DNA of 64,000 nt. It comes from Oscillospiraceae bacterium. Lineage in GTDB: Bacteria > Bacillota > Clostridia > Oscillospirales > Ruminococcaceae. Positions 18,334-27,664 of this stretch are shown here, piece after piece. Below the pieces are notes generated by a model that worked only from the letters and a program-made list of their open reading frames with translations, did not search any database and was not told where the DNA came from. Both the position numbers and the translations under genes were made by a program. How positions within the stretch are numbered: the stretch's first letter is position 1; every line of letters begins with the position of its first letter. The stretch covers positions 1,984,001 to 2,048,000 of the forward strand of contig CP107210.1 of NCBI GenBank assembly GCA_025757985.1, read 5' to 3'.

Positions 18334-20721
18334 TCATTTGTCAAGATAGAAAATCCCTTCTGCACCGGAAAATTCCCATGCAGTTTTCTGTTCACATATG
18401 TGGATTCGATTCTGTCGCTCCATCCAGACCGCTGTGACAAGCTTTGCCCCCTTGGCTTCTTGATAGGGCGCCCGCAACTGCCATACCGGACGGTGTTCTC
18501 CATCCATCATCGGCTCTGCCGCGGCCCCCTGCCACTTCCAGTTAAGCGGTTTTACATACAGTTTCACATCCCCCACTTGGGCATAGGCGCAATCTGCTTC
18601 GACCTTCCACTGGCCATAACAATTCAAGCGGAATTCCACACTGTCTGCATTGCCAAGCAGAAACTCATCCTCCAGCGCCAGAAGTTCCGCAAAGGGAGAG
18701 ATTACCGTTCGACGCACCTTTTGATATACACCATCGCTCCATGCAAGGGTATCATCGGTGCAGAATTCCACATGTGTTCCGTCCCCCTGAGCTTTCAGCA
18801 CTCTTCCACCCTTTTCATAGCGCCCCTGTACAGATAAAATTCCATCTGCACGCACAGGATACAGTAAGTTGTGCGCCCCTGCCTGGCGCAGATAAAACAG
18901 TTCCGACTCAAAATAATTGGCTGAACCGCAATCCGGACAAAGGCAGATTCCCTCGGCTTCCAGAATTAGGCTTCCCTTATCTTCATGGAAATGTGCCGAA
19001 TAAGTCGGTCCGCTGCACAAATGAATGTGCGTTGTGAGGTCCCGTCCTTTGCGCACCGTACCCAACTGACCGGTTACCGGATAGATTCGGCATACTTCCT
19101 GTTCTTCCAGCTGCTCTTCATCCGGAATCGGAGCCGAAATCAGTGCGAAGCTGTCTTCGTCCACACTCCCCTGCCTGAGCAATCTCTCATACAGATTTTT
19201 CCATGCGGAATGTCCGGTAAACAGATAAAAACTATTTGCCAATGCACAGGATATCCGTGTGAGAGGATGGGCATCATTAATCGGCAAATACACCGTTTCA
19301 TCCTTTTCCATGGAGAGCATGGACAACTCAAACTGGCTGGTCTTACTCAGAAGATCCCGATAGCAGTCAAAGGGCTTCTGATGGTACCTGGCCATTGCGT
19401 ACAACGCGCACAGAGTTTCGTTAAAAGTGAACATCCAATATCCGGGACCCTCCAGAGTTCCTCCATCTTCTTGGATGTAATTTTCAATAATCGAGTGCAG
19501 ATCTTCCTCTGCCTGCAGAAGATCCCGCCGGTAGCGAGGATGACGGGGAAGCATAGCCAAATCTGCGAAAATGCGCCCATAGCTGAACACGATTCCCTGG
19601 TTCATATATCGGATATACTCCACACGCCGGAAATCAGACTCGATTCGCGGAAGACCTTTCATGGCCAGCGCATCCCTGACAATCTGTTTGGCAAACGGAG
19701 TCATCAGATCACCGCACCAGTCCAGCACCAGAGAAATCACCTTGCAATACATGTTCTCGGTAAAACTACGATGATGCCAGGTGGCTCCGGGCAGCACTCC
19801 CATGGCCGACTCACACCAATATTCACAATGGCACACCGAAAGAGCGTGGCGTACTGCCATGCGCATCATTTCCAGATCGTTTTCCACCAGACCCACAAAG
19901 GCCAGATTCTCGATCACCGTTTCCAATCCGCAGGCATTTTTGGTTGTACTGGGCGCCCATGCCCGATCTCTTGTACGATTCCATCGCTGGTCAAAATGAG
20001 GTACAAAGCGTCCGATATAGTGTTCGGGGCAAATCGCCATATCACGCTGTGCCTGCTCTTTTTTCTTTGCATAAGCGTCTGCAAACAGCGGATGTCTCAG
20101 CTTTTCTCGCAGTGCTTCCAGTTCTTCCGCCCCCAGCAGAATCCCAATGGTGGGTTTGGGGCAGGCGGGAATATCCTGTACAAAGCAGCCCGGCCATTCC
20201 GGAGAATAATACTCTCTTTGTTTCAGCATTCGCTGCAGTCTTTCACTGTGTGCAAGCCCCAGCCAGCAGATATTTCCCTCGACTCCTCCACGAGACGAAA
20301 CGATCTGGATGGACAAACCGGTCATCCAACAGCCTTGTATCGTCCCGGTGTATTCCTCACTGACACCGCTTCCCTGAACTTCTTTTATCAGTATCTGCTC
20401 TTTACCATCCACCACCGCTTTTACGGTCAATCGAAAATCTTTGGGCAAACTTCCAAAAAAGATGAATCTATCATAATCGGAAATATCCAGCCGGCAGCTG
20501 CGATGCATCTCCAGCGCAGGCAACGAGCCTGCTGCTTTATCCAGCTGGATTGTGGCAAATGCCCATCCCTGGCGGATGCTGCCAATAGCCCCATTCAACA
20601 CCTGCACCTGATATTCATCCAATACACGATAGCGTGGGTCCTGGTTGTCCGGCTCAGATGTCCCTCCGTCGAAAAACGGTTCTATGATTGCTTCCGCTTC
20701 ATTGATCGCAACAATTCGCAT
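18334..20721 (-). CDS. Heparinase II/III-like polysaccharide lyase
   Basis: A 795-residue protein. The middle part (about 230-520) is an alpha/alpha toroid with WCESAMGVLPGATWHHRS, SYGRIFADLAML and EDGGTLEGPGYWMFTFNET. The C-terminal beta part has TYSAHFHEDKGSLILEAEG near residue 590 and a CPDCGSANYF segment, as in the heparinase II/III family. The family cleaves uronic-acid-containing polysaccharides, leaving unsaturated ends for GH88. The N-terminal 200 residues look like a beta-sandwich. No signal peptide is apparent, so oligosaccharide cleavage inside the cell is possible. The PL subfamily cannot be assigned. Confidence 0.82.
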   Translation of the reverse strand: MRIVAINEAEAIIEPFFDGGTSEPDNQDPRYRVLDEYQVQVLNGAIGSIRQGWAFATIQLDKAAGSLPALEMHRSCRLDISDYDRFIFFGSLPKDFRLTVKAVVDGKEQILIKEVQGSGVSEEYTGTIQGCWMTGLSIQIVSSRGGVEGNICWLGLAHSERLQRMLKQREYYSPEWPGCFVQDIPACPKPTIGILLGAEELEALREKLRHPLFADAYAKKKEQAQRDMAICPEHYIGRFVPHFDQRWNRTRDRAWAPSTTKNACGLETVIENLAFVGLVENDLEMMRMAVRHALSVCHCEYWCESAMGVLPGATWHHRSFTENMYCKVISLVLDWCGDLMTPFAKQIVRDALAMKGLPRIESDFRRVEYIRYMNQGIVFSYGRIFADLAMLPRHPRYRRDLLQAEEDLHSIIENYIQEDGGTLEGPGYWMFTFNETLCALYAMARYHQKPFDCYRDLLSKTSQFELSMLSMEKDETVYLPINDAHPLTRISCALANSFYLFTGHSAWKNLYERLLRQGSVDEDSFALISAPIPDEEQLEEQEVCRIYPVTGQLGTVRKGRDLTTHIHLCSGPTYSAHFHEDKGSLILEAEGICLCPDCGSANYFESELFYLRQAGAHNLLYPVRADGILSVQGRYEKGGRVLKAQGDGTHVEFCTDDTLAWSDGVYQKVRRTVISPFAELLALEDEFLLGNADSVEFRLNCYGQWKVEADCAYAQVGDVKLYVKPLNWKWQGAAAEPMMDGEHRPVWQLRAPYQEAKGAKLVTAVWMERQNRIHICEQKTAWEFSGAEGIFYLDK

Positions 20722-20754
20722 ACCGCATTCTCCTTATTTGTCCATGTATTCTTC

Positions 20755-20794
20755 AAAAAAGGGCAGGCGCAAGTTTCCCGGCGCCTGCCCTTTT
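20755..20794 (-). terminator. Terminator after the binding-protein gene
   Basis: GGGCAGGCGC pairs perfectly with GCGCCTGCCC around a ten-base loop, with A/T runs on both sides, so it can act in both directions. It would limit read-through from the binding-protein gene into the lyase operon. Confidence 0.8.
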
Positions 20795-20830
20795 CTCTGA
20801 CCTCTCGGCCGCGGTTGCTTTAATTTGTTT

Positions 20831-22330
20831 TTAAGCTTTGGAAGCCAGGAATTCATCCACCTGGTTCTGGATTTCGGCGGTGACCTTCTCCAGGCCGGCC
20901 TTGTTCATCTTGTCCAGCATTTCAGGAACTGCAACGCTCTGATCCTGCAGACCATAGTACAGGATATCCTTGTACTCGGTCCAGATAGCTTCACAGTTAG
21001 CCATTTCGGTCTCGATGCTGCTGCGATCAGGCACAAAGCCAAACAGAGGATCCAGGGTGGCTTCCTCGTTGCCCTTCATGGTCTCTTCCCAAACGCCTTC
21101 CATATCTGCCTCGAGCAGCAATGCATTGAACTGGTTACCCAGCATCCAAGCAGGTGCGCTCCAGCAGTCTTCCAGCTTCTTCACACGACCATTGACCAGT
21201 TCGTAGTCCTGACCTTCCAGACCGTAGAACAGCATATTGGAAATTTCCTTGTCACCAAAAATGTAATCGTACAGCTGAATGGCTTCCTCAGGATGCTCGG
21301 AGTTCACGTTTACTGCGGTCAGCGTGCTCTGAACAGCCATGGTATTGATGTACGGATCACCCATGGGAACGGTAACCCACTCGTTACCATAGGTATTTTT
21401 CAGCGCCGCATCAACACCGGGTTTCACGCGCTGATAACGGGACAGGATCTGACCCTGCGACAGCAGAGTGTTCTCGTCCTTGATAGTGGCTGCATCAGCA
21501 GGAGCATAGTTTTTGTCCTTCCACTCCTTGGCAGAAGCCAGGTTTTCCTGAATTCGATCGAAATACAGCGTGTTGGAGACCTTATTGGTTTCGGGATCGT
21601 AGGTCAGGAAGGGCATATTCATGATGGTGCTCAGTGGCACATCCTGCAGCATCAGGTCATGGTTGATTACACCGCCGCCACGGGTAGCGTACTTATCCGG
21701 ATAAGCAGCTGCCAGATCTGCAATGGTTTTGTTCAGGCTCTCCCAGCTGTTCACAGTGGTCACATCAATACCCTGCTCATCCACCGCAGACTTCAGGAAC
21801 ATCATGCCGGCCTGATCGTACATAGCCTGATAATTCATCAGAGCATAAATGTTGCCATTAACCTTTACACCATTCCACAGATTTTCAGGAATGGTCGCCA
21901 TCAGATTAGGTGCGTTCTCGTTCAACATTTCTTCGCTGAGCTCCAGATAAGCACCTTTGCCTGCTGCATTCACATAGTTGTTTGCCCAGTGGCTGGTGAA
22001 GCACAGATCCCATTCGTCACCGCCGGCCATCGCCATCTGCATCTTGGTGTCGTAGTCGCCGGGGGCGATGAAACGCATATCCAGCGTCATGTTCTTCTCT
22101 TTCAGCAGTTTCTCGTTCACAGCGGCCATGACCGAATCAAAGTTCTTCGGCTCTTCGTTGCGAACCATCCAGATAATTTCAGTTGGTTCGCCGCTCTGTG
22201 TGCCAGTCTCAGTTGTCTGGCCGCCGGAAACGGATTCCACACTGCTCTCACCGGTTTGACCGCAGCCAGCAAAAAGACTAACGCCCATGACTGCTGCCAT
22301 TGCTAAAGGGAATAACTTCTTGTTTTTCAT
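20831..22330 (-). CDS. ABC sugar-binding lipoprotein (CUT1, LplA-like)
   Basis: A 499-residue extracellular solute-binding protein. Residues 1-22 form a lipoprotein signal with the lipobox LFAGC and Cys23 as the anchor, followed by a Ser/Thr/Gly-rich linker. The mature part (IIWMVRNEEPKNFDSVMAAVN, then GGDEWDLCFTSHWANNYVNA) and the C-terminal ANCEAIWTEYKDILYYGLQ region match large LplA/LipO-type sugar binders. It supplies the LplB/LplC permeases encoded 10 kb downstream. Its promoter shares the GTTCAAAA repeats with the permease operon. A terminator follows it, fitting the excess of binding protein such importers need. Confidence 0.92.
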   Translation of the reverse strand: MKNKKLFPLAMAAVMGVSLFAGCGQTGESSVESVSGGQTTETGTQSGEPTEIIWMVRNEEPKNFDSVMAAVNEKLLKEKNMTLDMRFIAPGDYDTKMQMAMAGGDEWDLCFTSHWANNYVNAAGKGAYLELSEEMLNENAPNLMATIPENLWNGVKVNGNIYALMNYQAMYDQAGMMFLKSAVDEQGIDVTTVNSWESLNKTIADLAAAYPDKYATRGGGVINHDLMLQDVPLSTIMNMPFLTYDPETNKVSNTLYFDRIQENLASAKEWKDKNYAPADAATIKDENTLLSQGQILSRYQRVKPGVDAALKNTYGNEWVTVPMGDPYINTMAVQSTLTAVNVNSEHPEEAIQLYDYIFGDKEISNMLFYGLEGQDYELVNGRVKKLEDCWSAPAWMLGNQFNALLLEADMEGVWEETMKGNEEATLDPLFGFVPDRSSIETEMANCEAIWTEYKDILYYGLQDQSVAVPEMLDKMNKAGLEKVTAEIQNQVDEFLASKA

Positions 22331-22467
22331 GGTTGCCTCCTAATAATAAATATAACAATTTGCAATGCCTCATATTGCACTGCATACAAGTACCCATTGT
22401 ACCTCTCGTACAGCCCGTTGCTGACTATTATTAAAGCGCCGTCAGATTGGATCCGTCCGTTGCTAAT

Positions 22468-22496
22468 ATCATAGCCTTCACAAGCCCATTTGCAAA
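22468..22496 (-). promoter_or_regulatory. Candidate promoter of the binding-protein gene
   Basis: On the minus strand TTTGCA (22491-22496) is followed by a 17-base spacer and TATGAT (22468-22473). The transcript leader would be about 130 bases. The boxes are imperfect, as expected for an activator-dependent promoter. A stronger-looking pair (TTGTGT at 22725-22730 and TATAAT at 22702-22707) lies further upstream and could be an additional start. Confidence 0.5.
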
Positions 22497-22515
22497 GCCC
22501 CTACATCCTGCTATC

Positions 22516-22557
22516 GGTTCAAAAGGTTGGTTCAAAAAACGAAAGTGGAGTTCAAAA
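22516..22557 (-). promoter_or_regulatory. Candidate AraC-regulator operator array of the binding-protein gene
   Basis: Three copies of GTTCAAAA (22517-22524, 22530-22537 and 22550-22557) are spaced 13 and 20 bases apart, beginning 20 bases upstream of the proposed -35 box. Motif, orientation, spacing and distance to the promoter match the array at 10155-10194. Confidence 0.6.
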
Positions 22558-23157
22558 CGTTTATGTATAATCTCGTTCCATTTTTTGCTCAATGCTATTT
22601 CGTCGATATATCGTATCATATACAGTTTACAAGTATATCGGCACTTGACTCAAATGTACCCCTTATTCAATTTTCTATAAAATCTACACTGTGGTGCTTC
22701 TATTATACACCACCTTGGAGGTTTACACAAAGTATGGCATGGTCTCAGGCTTAGCTGACAAACTTACCGCTATAGTCAGCCAACTATCCCCAAATATATA
22801 GCTACAATCCAGCCTTGGTACCTCAGCAGGCTTTGGCTCATGAAGAAGTTGCAAAAATCCTTTATGAACATTGTCGCTTGCTCCGTCGAAAGGAACCATA
22901 CCGATGGTCAAATGAATCTGTATAGGAAAAAGCGTTTTTCGATACAGCTTCTTCATGTACCATGAAAGCATAGTAGGGGTCGCATATACAGGCAAAATGT
23001 AAAGCGATTCTACTCTTGTGGTTAGGGGGCAAACAGAATTTGAGGTATTCGAATAAATCACATTTCAATCTGTCGCTTGATGCATTTTATAGCAATTCCA
23101 AGAGATAAAATGACAACTTGACAAAAGGTGTAAAATTGAGTCAAAGAGGCGATTCAA
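22558..23157. other. AT-rich gene-poor stretch
   Basis: No convincing gene was found. Open frames here overlap on both strands and lack ribosome sites and recognisable motifs. Part of it may be decayed coding sequence on the minus strand between 22723 and 23068, which I cannot identify. Confidence 0.5.
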
Positions 23158-23277
23158 ATGTTGCACAATGAAGCAAGAAACCTTCTGATTCAGGAATTGG
23201 AGAAAACACACAATGCAAGGGAAGTTACTGAAAACTTTTCTGTCAATCGAGGTACTGTATACCGCCTTAAAAAATAG
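23158..23277 (+). pseudogene. Transposase helix-turn-helix N-terminal remnant
   Basis: A 39-residue frame reads MLHNEARNLLIQELEKTHNA, then REVTENFSVNRGTVYRLKK and a stop. This is the N-terminal HTH of IS630-like transposases, in which an NFSVSRATVYRL-type recognition helix is common. The catalytic domain does not follow. A free-standing small DNA-binding protein is possible but less likely, since no ribosome site is seen. Confidence 0.55.
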
Positions 23278-23327
23278 CTGGATGAAACGGCTCCATCGAA
23301 ACCCGAACCTATCTTCGTGGACGTTAA

Positions 23328-23492
23328 GTATGGGGTGCCCTGTTTGGTCTGCTCCCCGCTATTCACCTGTTGTATATGAGCACCCAATTCACAGGACAGG
23401 TTATCAATATTGAAATGCCTTTAGGAATTATTACGGCATTGTATATGATAGTTTGTGGCTTTTGGGTTTGGAAGAAAGGATCATATAATTAA
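23328..23492 (+). pseudogene. C-terminal fragment of a membrane protein
   Basis: An open stretch without a start, preceded directly by a stop codon, reads VWGALFGLLPAIHLLYMS, then a short polar loop, then MPLGIITALYMIVCGFWVWK and KGSYN before TAA. It looks like the last two membrane helices and a basic tail of a larger lost protein. The family is not recognisable. Confidence 0.45.
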
Positions 23493-23539
23493 GCCAATTC
23501 CAGTTTGATGAAATGAAGAAATGATTGGAGAGAAAAAAT

Positions 23540-23992
23540 ATGGTTGAAAGAATTTATCACGTTGGATTAACCGTTTCTGATTTGGATCGCTCGATTGCTT
23601 TCTACAGAGATATTCTTGGGCTTGAATTTCAGGGCGAAATCTTTATGGAAGGCAAAGAGACAGATAAAATGTTCCGTAAGGAAAATTGTAAAGCAAGGGT
23701 TGCATATTTGAATGGTTCGAAAGCTCTTGAAGCACCACCGGTTGAATTGATTCAGTTTGTAGACAGCAAAATCCATAAAGAACAATCAGACTTGTTTACG
23801 ACATCTATCTCTGAAGTATGCTTTTACACGGATGACATTGATTCTGTCTACAAAACCCTTATCGAAAATCATGTGGAGTGCTTGTCTGAACCGCAGTATT
23901 TCGATTTCAGGACAGATGGATTGGGGGAAAGCAGAGCGTTTTATTTCAGAGATCCGGATGGAATCATTCTTGAGATGATGCAACCGTTATAA
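23540..23992 (+). CDS. VOC-superfamily (glyoxalase/bleomycin resistance-like) protein
   Basis: A 150-residue single-domain protein with two beta-alpha-beta-beta-beta units. The first begins RIYHVGLTVSDLDRSIAFYR, and the second ends AFYFRDPDGIILEMMQ. The conserved first-strand His and the last-strand Glu are the usual metal ligands. A TTGGAGAG ribosome site favours the ATG at 23540 over an earlier TTG. The substrate is unknown; glyoxalase I, dioxygenase and resistance proteins all share the fold. It stands alone, opposite in direction to its neighbours, at the border of the conjugative element. Confidence 0.85.
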   Translation: MVERIYHVGLTVSDLDRSIAFYRDILGLEFQGEIFMEGKETDKMFRKENCKARVAYLNGSKALEAPPVELIQFVDSKIHKEQSDLFTTSISEVCFYTDDIDSVYKTLIENHVECLSEPQYFDFRTDGLGESRAFYFRDPDGIILEMMQPL

Positions 23993-24103
23993 TCTGAGGC
24001 GGATTTCGGCTTGCTATTCCTTTTTAAGCATCCTTTTTGTATCTGAAATCAATATCGCAATGATAATGCTCACAGAAATGTGGTCGTTTCTTTTTGCTTC
24101 CTA

Positions 24104-26440
24104 TCAATCACATTCTCCGGGTTTGGTGCTGATGAGTTTATACACCATACCTGTTGTCGGTTGCTTATTTTCAAACGGAATAATATTGTTGCCCATCTTC
24201 AAAATGCCCTGCCCGGCAGTGGCCAGCTTCAGATATTCTTTCTGCGGCTTGGACAGGGTGTACAAATCTTCCATGGCATCAATATCCTTGGTCTGGCGCA
24301 GCATCACCACAAATTCACTGTTTGCAAGTACGGTTCGTGCAATCGGATTTCTTAGGCACTCCTCGGCATTTTGAGTAATGCCGGTGGCGTATGCGTTGTA
24401 TTTTCGATACCGTTTCCAACTCTGATATAGAAAATTCGCGCTCTCTGCATCACGCAAAAGCAGGTAAATCTCATCGAAATATACCCATGTGGCGGCAGTT
24501 GCGTCCTTTCGGTTGGTGTTCATCACAGCAGTGTTTATGAATTCAAGCATGGAAATCATGGCTACAGGTTTCAGCTGCTCACCCAAACGGTTGATGTTAA
24601 AGCAAATCAGCCGGTTGGACATATCCACATTTGTGGGCTGCGCAAACGCCTTCATACTGCCAGTTGCAAAAAGCTGTAGCGCAAGTGCCAGCTTATGCGC
24701 ACGCGGTTCGCGCTGCCTTTTCAGTTCTTCCCATAAATCCACCAATGTTGGACACGAAACGGTGTAGTTGGATTCAATCAGTGGCTGATAAATATTCTTA
24801 AGGCAGTCATCCACAATGCTTTTATCGCCCGGCATGACATTTTCGGCTTTCATTATTTTCTCAAACAGCGATAGAACAAATTCAGCCTTTTCGCTTTGCG
24901 GCAAAACACCTTCTTTTTCATTGTAGTGAAAATCCAGAGGGTTGAAGTGTGTTTCGCTAACAGGAGAAATATCAACAACCTCACCACCCATAGTACGAAC
25001 CAAGGGTGTGTACTCGTTTTCCGGGTCCACTATATAAAACTTTGCTTTGGGGTATCGCAGATACAGCATCAGGATTTCCAGCTTAACAAACAAAGACTTG
25101 CCACCGCCGGAAGTTCCCAAAACCATACCATTGCCGTTTACCAACTTGGAACGAAGCCCCACAATCAGATTTCCGGACACAGCGTTAACGCCGTAAAAGA
25201 TACCACCGGGATCAAGAATTTCATGCACATTGAACGGCACAAGGGCGCACAACCCCTTGGTAAGCATAGTGCGCACACTGGCAATGCGCCGCAGGCCATA
25301 CGGCATGGCCGTGTTAAAGGCTCGTTCCTGCTGGAAACGCAGCTCGGTAAACCGGCAATTGAAGTTCGCTGCCGTGGTTTTTAGTGCAGCGGTTTCTGCT
25401 TTGAGTTCGTCCAGTGTATCGGCAAAATATGCCGCGGATAACAACACCAAGAACATCTGCTGGTCATGCTCGGCCATTTCCGTTCGGATATATTCGATGT
25501 TCTTCTCCTGTGCCTGTGTCTTGTATGGCACAGTGGCCACAAAGTCAAGATTCTCCACCGTTTTGCGATTAAACCGCACCTTTTCGGCATCGGTTTTCAT
25601 CCGGGAATCCTCGATTTCGCGGTAAGCGTCCTCGGTTTCCACAGGCTGAATGGCAATGGACAAAACGATGTACGGCACCTGCTGGAGCAGTGTCGCAATA
25701 AACTTATCGTCCAACTGCTGCGGATACTGGGCAATCGTCATGCACTTGGCATAGAAATCGTCAATCTCGATGTGGTCTTTGCAAAAGCGCATTGCATCCG
25801 GCGCAATGGCATCCCGAAAATCCTGTCCCAACCGGGTGCAGTTGTCAAAATCAAACTGGAAGTGCGTTTCCTCTCCGATGCGGAAAAAGTTGTGCAGCAC
25901 TTCCAGCCGGGCGTTGTTATCCAGCGCACAGACTTTGCAGCCAATGTTGGACAACTCGCCCAGCATATTCCGCTGCACCTGATTCAGCCGTTCGCGGGCA
26001 TCCCTGCTGTTCTGCTTGTTGGTGGAGAGAATCAGGTACTTTTGCTGCTTCACATTGCCGATTTCTTTCGCATAGGCTTTCATCAGACGATTGCGTTCGA
26101 CGCGGTATGCGTCGAGACCATCATTGGTGCGGTGATACAGAACATCTCGCTCAAAGGAAATCTCGTCCATGCGCTGGCTGACAATGCAAAGCTGCGCCCA
26201 GCAGTCAGTAGGAATATTGGAATAAATTCTGCCCATCTGACCAAGGATCTTTTCTTTTTCCTCATCGCTCTGCATAGCGTAATTGATGTCGGAAACACTC
26301 CACATCTGGCTGTACACATCGCCGGAGCGCCATGTGCCGTCGGCATAGATTTCATCAATGGGAATGGATTTCTGTACAGTGCGCGGGAAATGATAACTCC
26401 CCCGCGTTCTGCTCGTGGAGGCATATTCATTTAATCTCAA
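24104..26440 (-). CDS. Conjugation ATPase, VirB4/TraE type
   Basis: A 778-residue type IV secretion ATPase. The N-terminal half is the VirB4 domain, and the C-terminal half has Walker A GTSGGGKSLFVKLE near residue 450, Walker B WVYFDEIYLLLRD near 670 and ITQNAEECLRNPIAR. It powers pilus assembly and substrate transfer at the inner membrane. It overlaps prgI by 14 bases, the order found in Tn1549-type elements. In those elements a cell-wall hydrolase usually follows; here the coding sequence stops and non-element DNA begins within about 110 bases. Confidence 0.93.
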   Translation of the reverse strand: MRLNEYASTSRTRGSYHFPRTVQKSIPIDEIYADGTWRSGDVYSQMWSVSDINYAMQSDEEKEKILGQMGRIYSNIPTDCWAQLCIVSQRMDEISFERDVLYHRTNDGLDAYRVERNRLMKAYAKEIGNVKQQKYLILSTNKQNSRDARERLNQVQRNMLGELSNIGCKVCALDNNARLEVLHNFFRIGEETHFQFDFDNCTRLGQDFRDAIAPDAMRFCKDHIEIDDFYAKCMTIAQYPQQLDDKFIATLLQQVPYIVLSIAIQPVETEDAYREIEDSRMKTDAEKVRFNRKTVENLDFVATVPYKTQAQEKNIEYIRTEMAEHDQQMFLVLLSAAYFADTLDELKAETAALKTTAANFNCRFTELRFQQERAFNTAMPYGLRRIASVRTMLTKGLCALVPFNVHEILDPGGIFYGVNAVSGNLIVGLRSKLVNGNGMVLGTSGGGKSLFVKLEILMLYLRYPKAKFYIVDPENEYTPLVRTMGGEVVDISPVSETHFNPLDFHYNEKEGVLPQSEKAEFVLSLFEKIMKAENVMPGDKSIVDDCLKNIYQPLIESNYTVSCPTLVDLWEELKRQREPRAHKLALALQLFATGSMKAFAQPTNVDMSNRLICFNINRLGEQLKPVAMISMLEFINTAVMNTNRKDATAATWVYFDEIYLLLRDAESANFLYQSWKRYRKYNAYATGITQNAEECLRNPIARTVLANSEFVVMLRQTKDIDAMEDLYTLSKPQKEYLKLATAGQGILKMGNNIIPFENKQPTTGMVYKLISTKPGECD

Positions 26441-26765
26441 ATTTCTTCACCTTCTTGCTATTAAAGTTGTATTCGGTCGTCCATAAACGCCAACCGCTGC
26501 CCAAAACCATGCTTTCCAGCGCGGCAATGAGAAACTGCTCAAAGTTCAAGTCGTCATAGCGGAAAAATCCCGCGGCAGCAATGGGCACAGCAGCCACAAT
26601 GCACACCCAGCTTGTGGTTTCCCGCCCCAGCACCGGTTCCAGCGTCAGATACGCTAAGACGGCTGCGCCGATGGCGATGACGGAGCAGATCAGCTGGCGC
26701 AGCGTCAGGCCCATAAAAATTTCTTCCTGATAGTGGCGTATTTCCTTGTTAATTGGATTCTGCAT
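26427..26765 (-). CDS. PrgI family membrane protein of the conjugation machinery
   Basis: A 112-residue protein starting MQNPINKEIRHYQEEIFMGL, the usual PrgI opening. Two adjacent membrane helices follow (about 22-42 and 48-68), then FRYDDLNFEQFLIAALES. PrgI is the VirB3-like partner of VirB4 in Gram-positive type IV secretion. It lies three bases after the trbL-like gene and overlaps the virB4 start. Confidence 0.9.
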   Translation of the reverse strand: MQNPINKEIRHYQEEIFMGLTLRQLICSVIAIGAAVLAYLTLEPVLGRETTSWVCIVAAVPIAAAGFFRYDDLNFEQFLIAALESMVLGSGWRLWTTEYNFNSKKVKKFEIK

Positions 26766-26768
26766 AGC

Positions 26769-27599
26769 TTATAACCCCAGCATTTCATGAATAATACGGT
26801 CAGAGCCTTTTACCAGGCCGACCAGAACCAGCATATTGAATACGGTTTCGGCAAGATAGCTCCACACCATTGTGGTCGGTTCGCCGCCTGTGACCGTTGG
26901 TGTGCTGACAAACGCCGAATAAATGATGCAGGCCAGCACGATGACAGCGCCCTCCAAGCACACGCCGATATAGCTTTTTACAAAAGAAATACCCACAGAC
27001 TGTGTGCTTTCCCCGGCAAAGCTCGCCAGCGGCAAGGGAGCCAGCGCCGTGTACATATACAGGCGAAAGAACCGCCCGTACACGGTGAGAATCATCACGA
27101 ACGACAGCACTGTGATGAACAGACTGCCCAGAATCGTGACGAGCCACAAGGGGATGCTGGCTAAGAAGCCGACATTTTCAATGGCAGACTGCACCTCACC
27201 GGGCAGTGTGACCATCGCCTGCGAAATGCCGCCCATACCGGCAGCCATATCGGAAACAATGCCGTTGCAGATGGAAAAGATGTTGAGCATGATGTCCATG
27301 CCGTATCCCACCAAGGCTTTGGCGGCCACAAAGCGGATGAGATAATGCAATGCCGCTTCGGGGCGCTTGAGTTCGTGAAAGTTCATGGTATTCTTGAACA
27401 ACGATATGGCGAAAAACAGCACGATCAGCGCATAGCCTATGCCGACCATGGCGCTGTGCAGGCTTTGCATAACGCCCCACACAGCCCCGCCCTTAAAAGA
27501 TTGGGGGCTGGTTGTCACCAGCCCCCAAAGCTCTGTTAGTTTGCCATTCCAAGTGGAAAAGGCGTTGTTTAGATTTTCTACGATCCAGTTTTGGTTCAA
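26769..27599 (-). CDS. TrbL/VirB6-like conjugation channel protein
   Basis: A 276-residue polytopic membrane protein with about six hydrophobic segments, for example MVGIGYALIVLFFAISLF near residue 52, LVTILGSLFITVLSFVMI near 155 and CLEGAVIVLACIIYSAFV near 212. Size, the WNGKLTELWGLVTTSPQSF start region and the place between Maff2 and PrgI match the CD1112-type TrbL-like protein of Tn1549-family elements. It forms the inner-membrane part of the transfer channel. An AbiE cassette separates it from Maff2, its normal neighbour. Confidence 0.88.
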   Translation of the reverse strand: MNQNWIVENLNNAFSTWNGKLTELWGLVTTSPQSFKGGAVWGVMQSLHSAMVGIGYALIVLFFAISLFKNTMNFHELKRPEAALHYLIRFVAAKALVGYGMDIMLNIFSICNGIVSDMAAGMGGISQAMVTLPGEVQSAIENVGFLASIPLWLVTILGSLFITVLSFVMILTVYGRFFRLYMYTALAPLPLASFAGESTQSVGISFVKSYIGVCLEGAVIVLACIIYSAFVSTPTVTGGEPTTMVWSYLAETVFNMLVLVGLVKGSDRIIHEMLGL

Positions 27600-27628
27600 A
27601 GTTCCACCCTCTTTCGGATAAAAGAAAC

Positions 27629-27656
27629 GACCGCCTTGCTGAAAAGCAAAACGGTC
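27629..27656 (-). terminator. Terminator after the AbiE cassette
   Basis: On the minus strand GACCG and TTGCT pair with AGCAA and CGGTC around a short loop with two mismatched bases, followed by GTTTCTTTT. It follows the AbiEii stop codon and lies before the trbL-like gene. Confidence 0.6.
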
Positions 27657-27664
27657 ATGATTTC

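Noticed and set aside
20825..22306. A 493-residue plus-strand frame over the binding-protein gene
   Set aside because: Antisense shadow; the minus strand has a lipobox, family motifs and a promoter.
22723..23068. Overlapping minus-strand frames of 68-112 residues
   Set aside because: No recognisable motifs, no ribosome site, and two overlapping frames of equal quality; at best decayed sequence.
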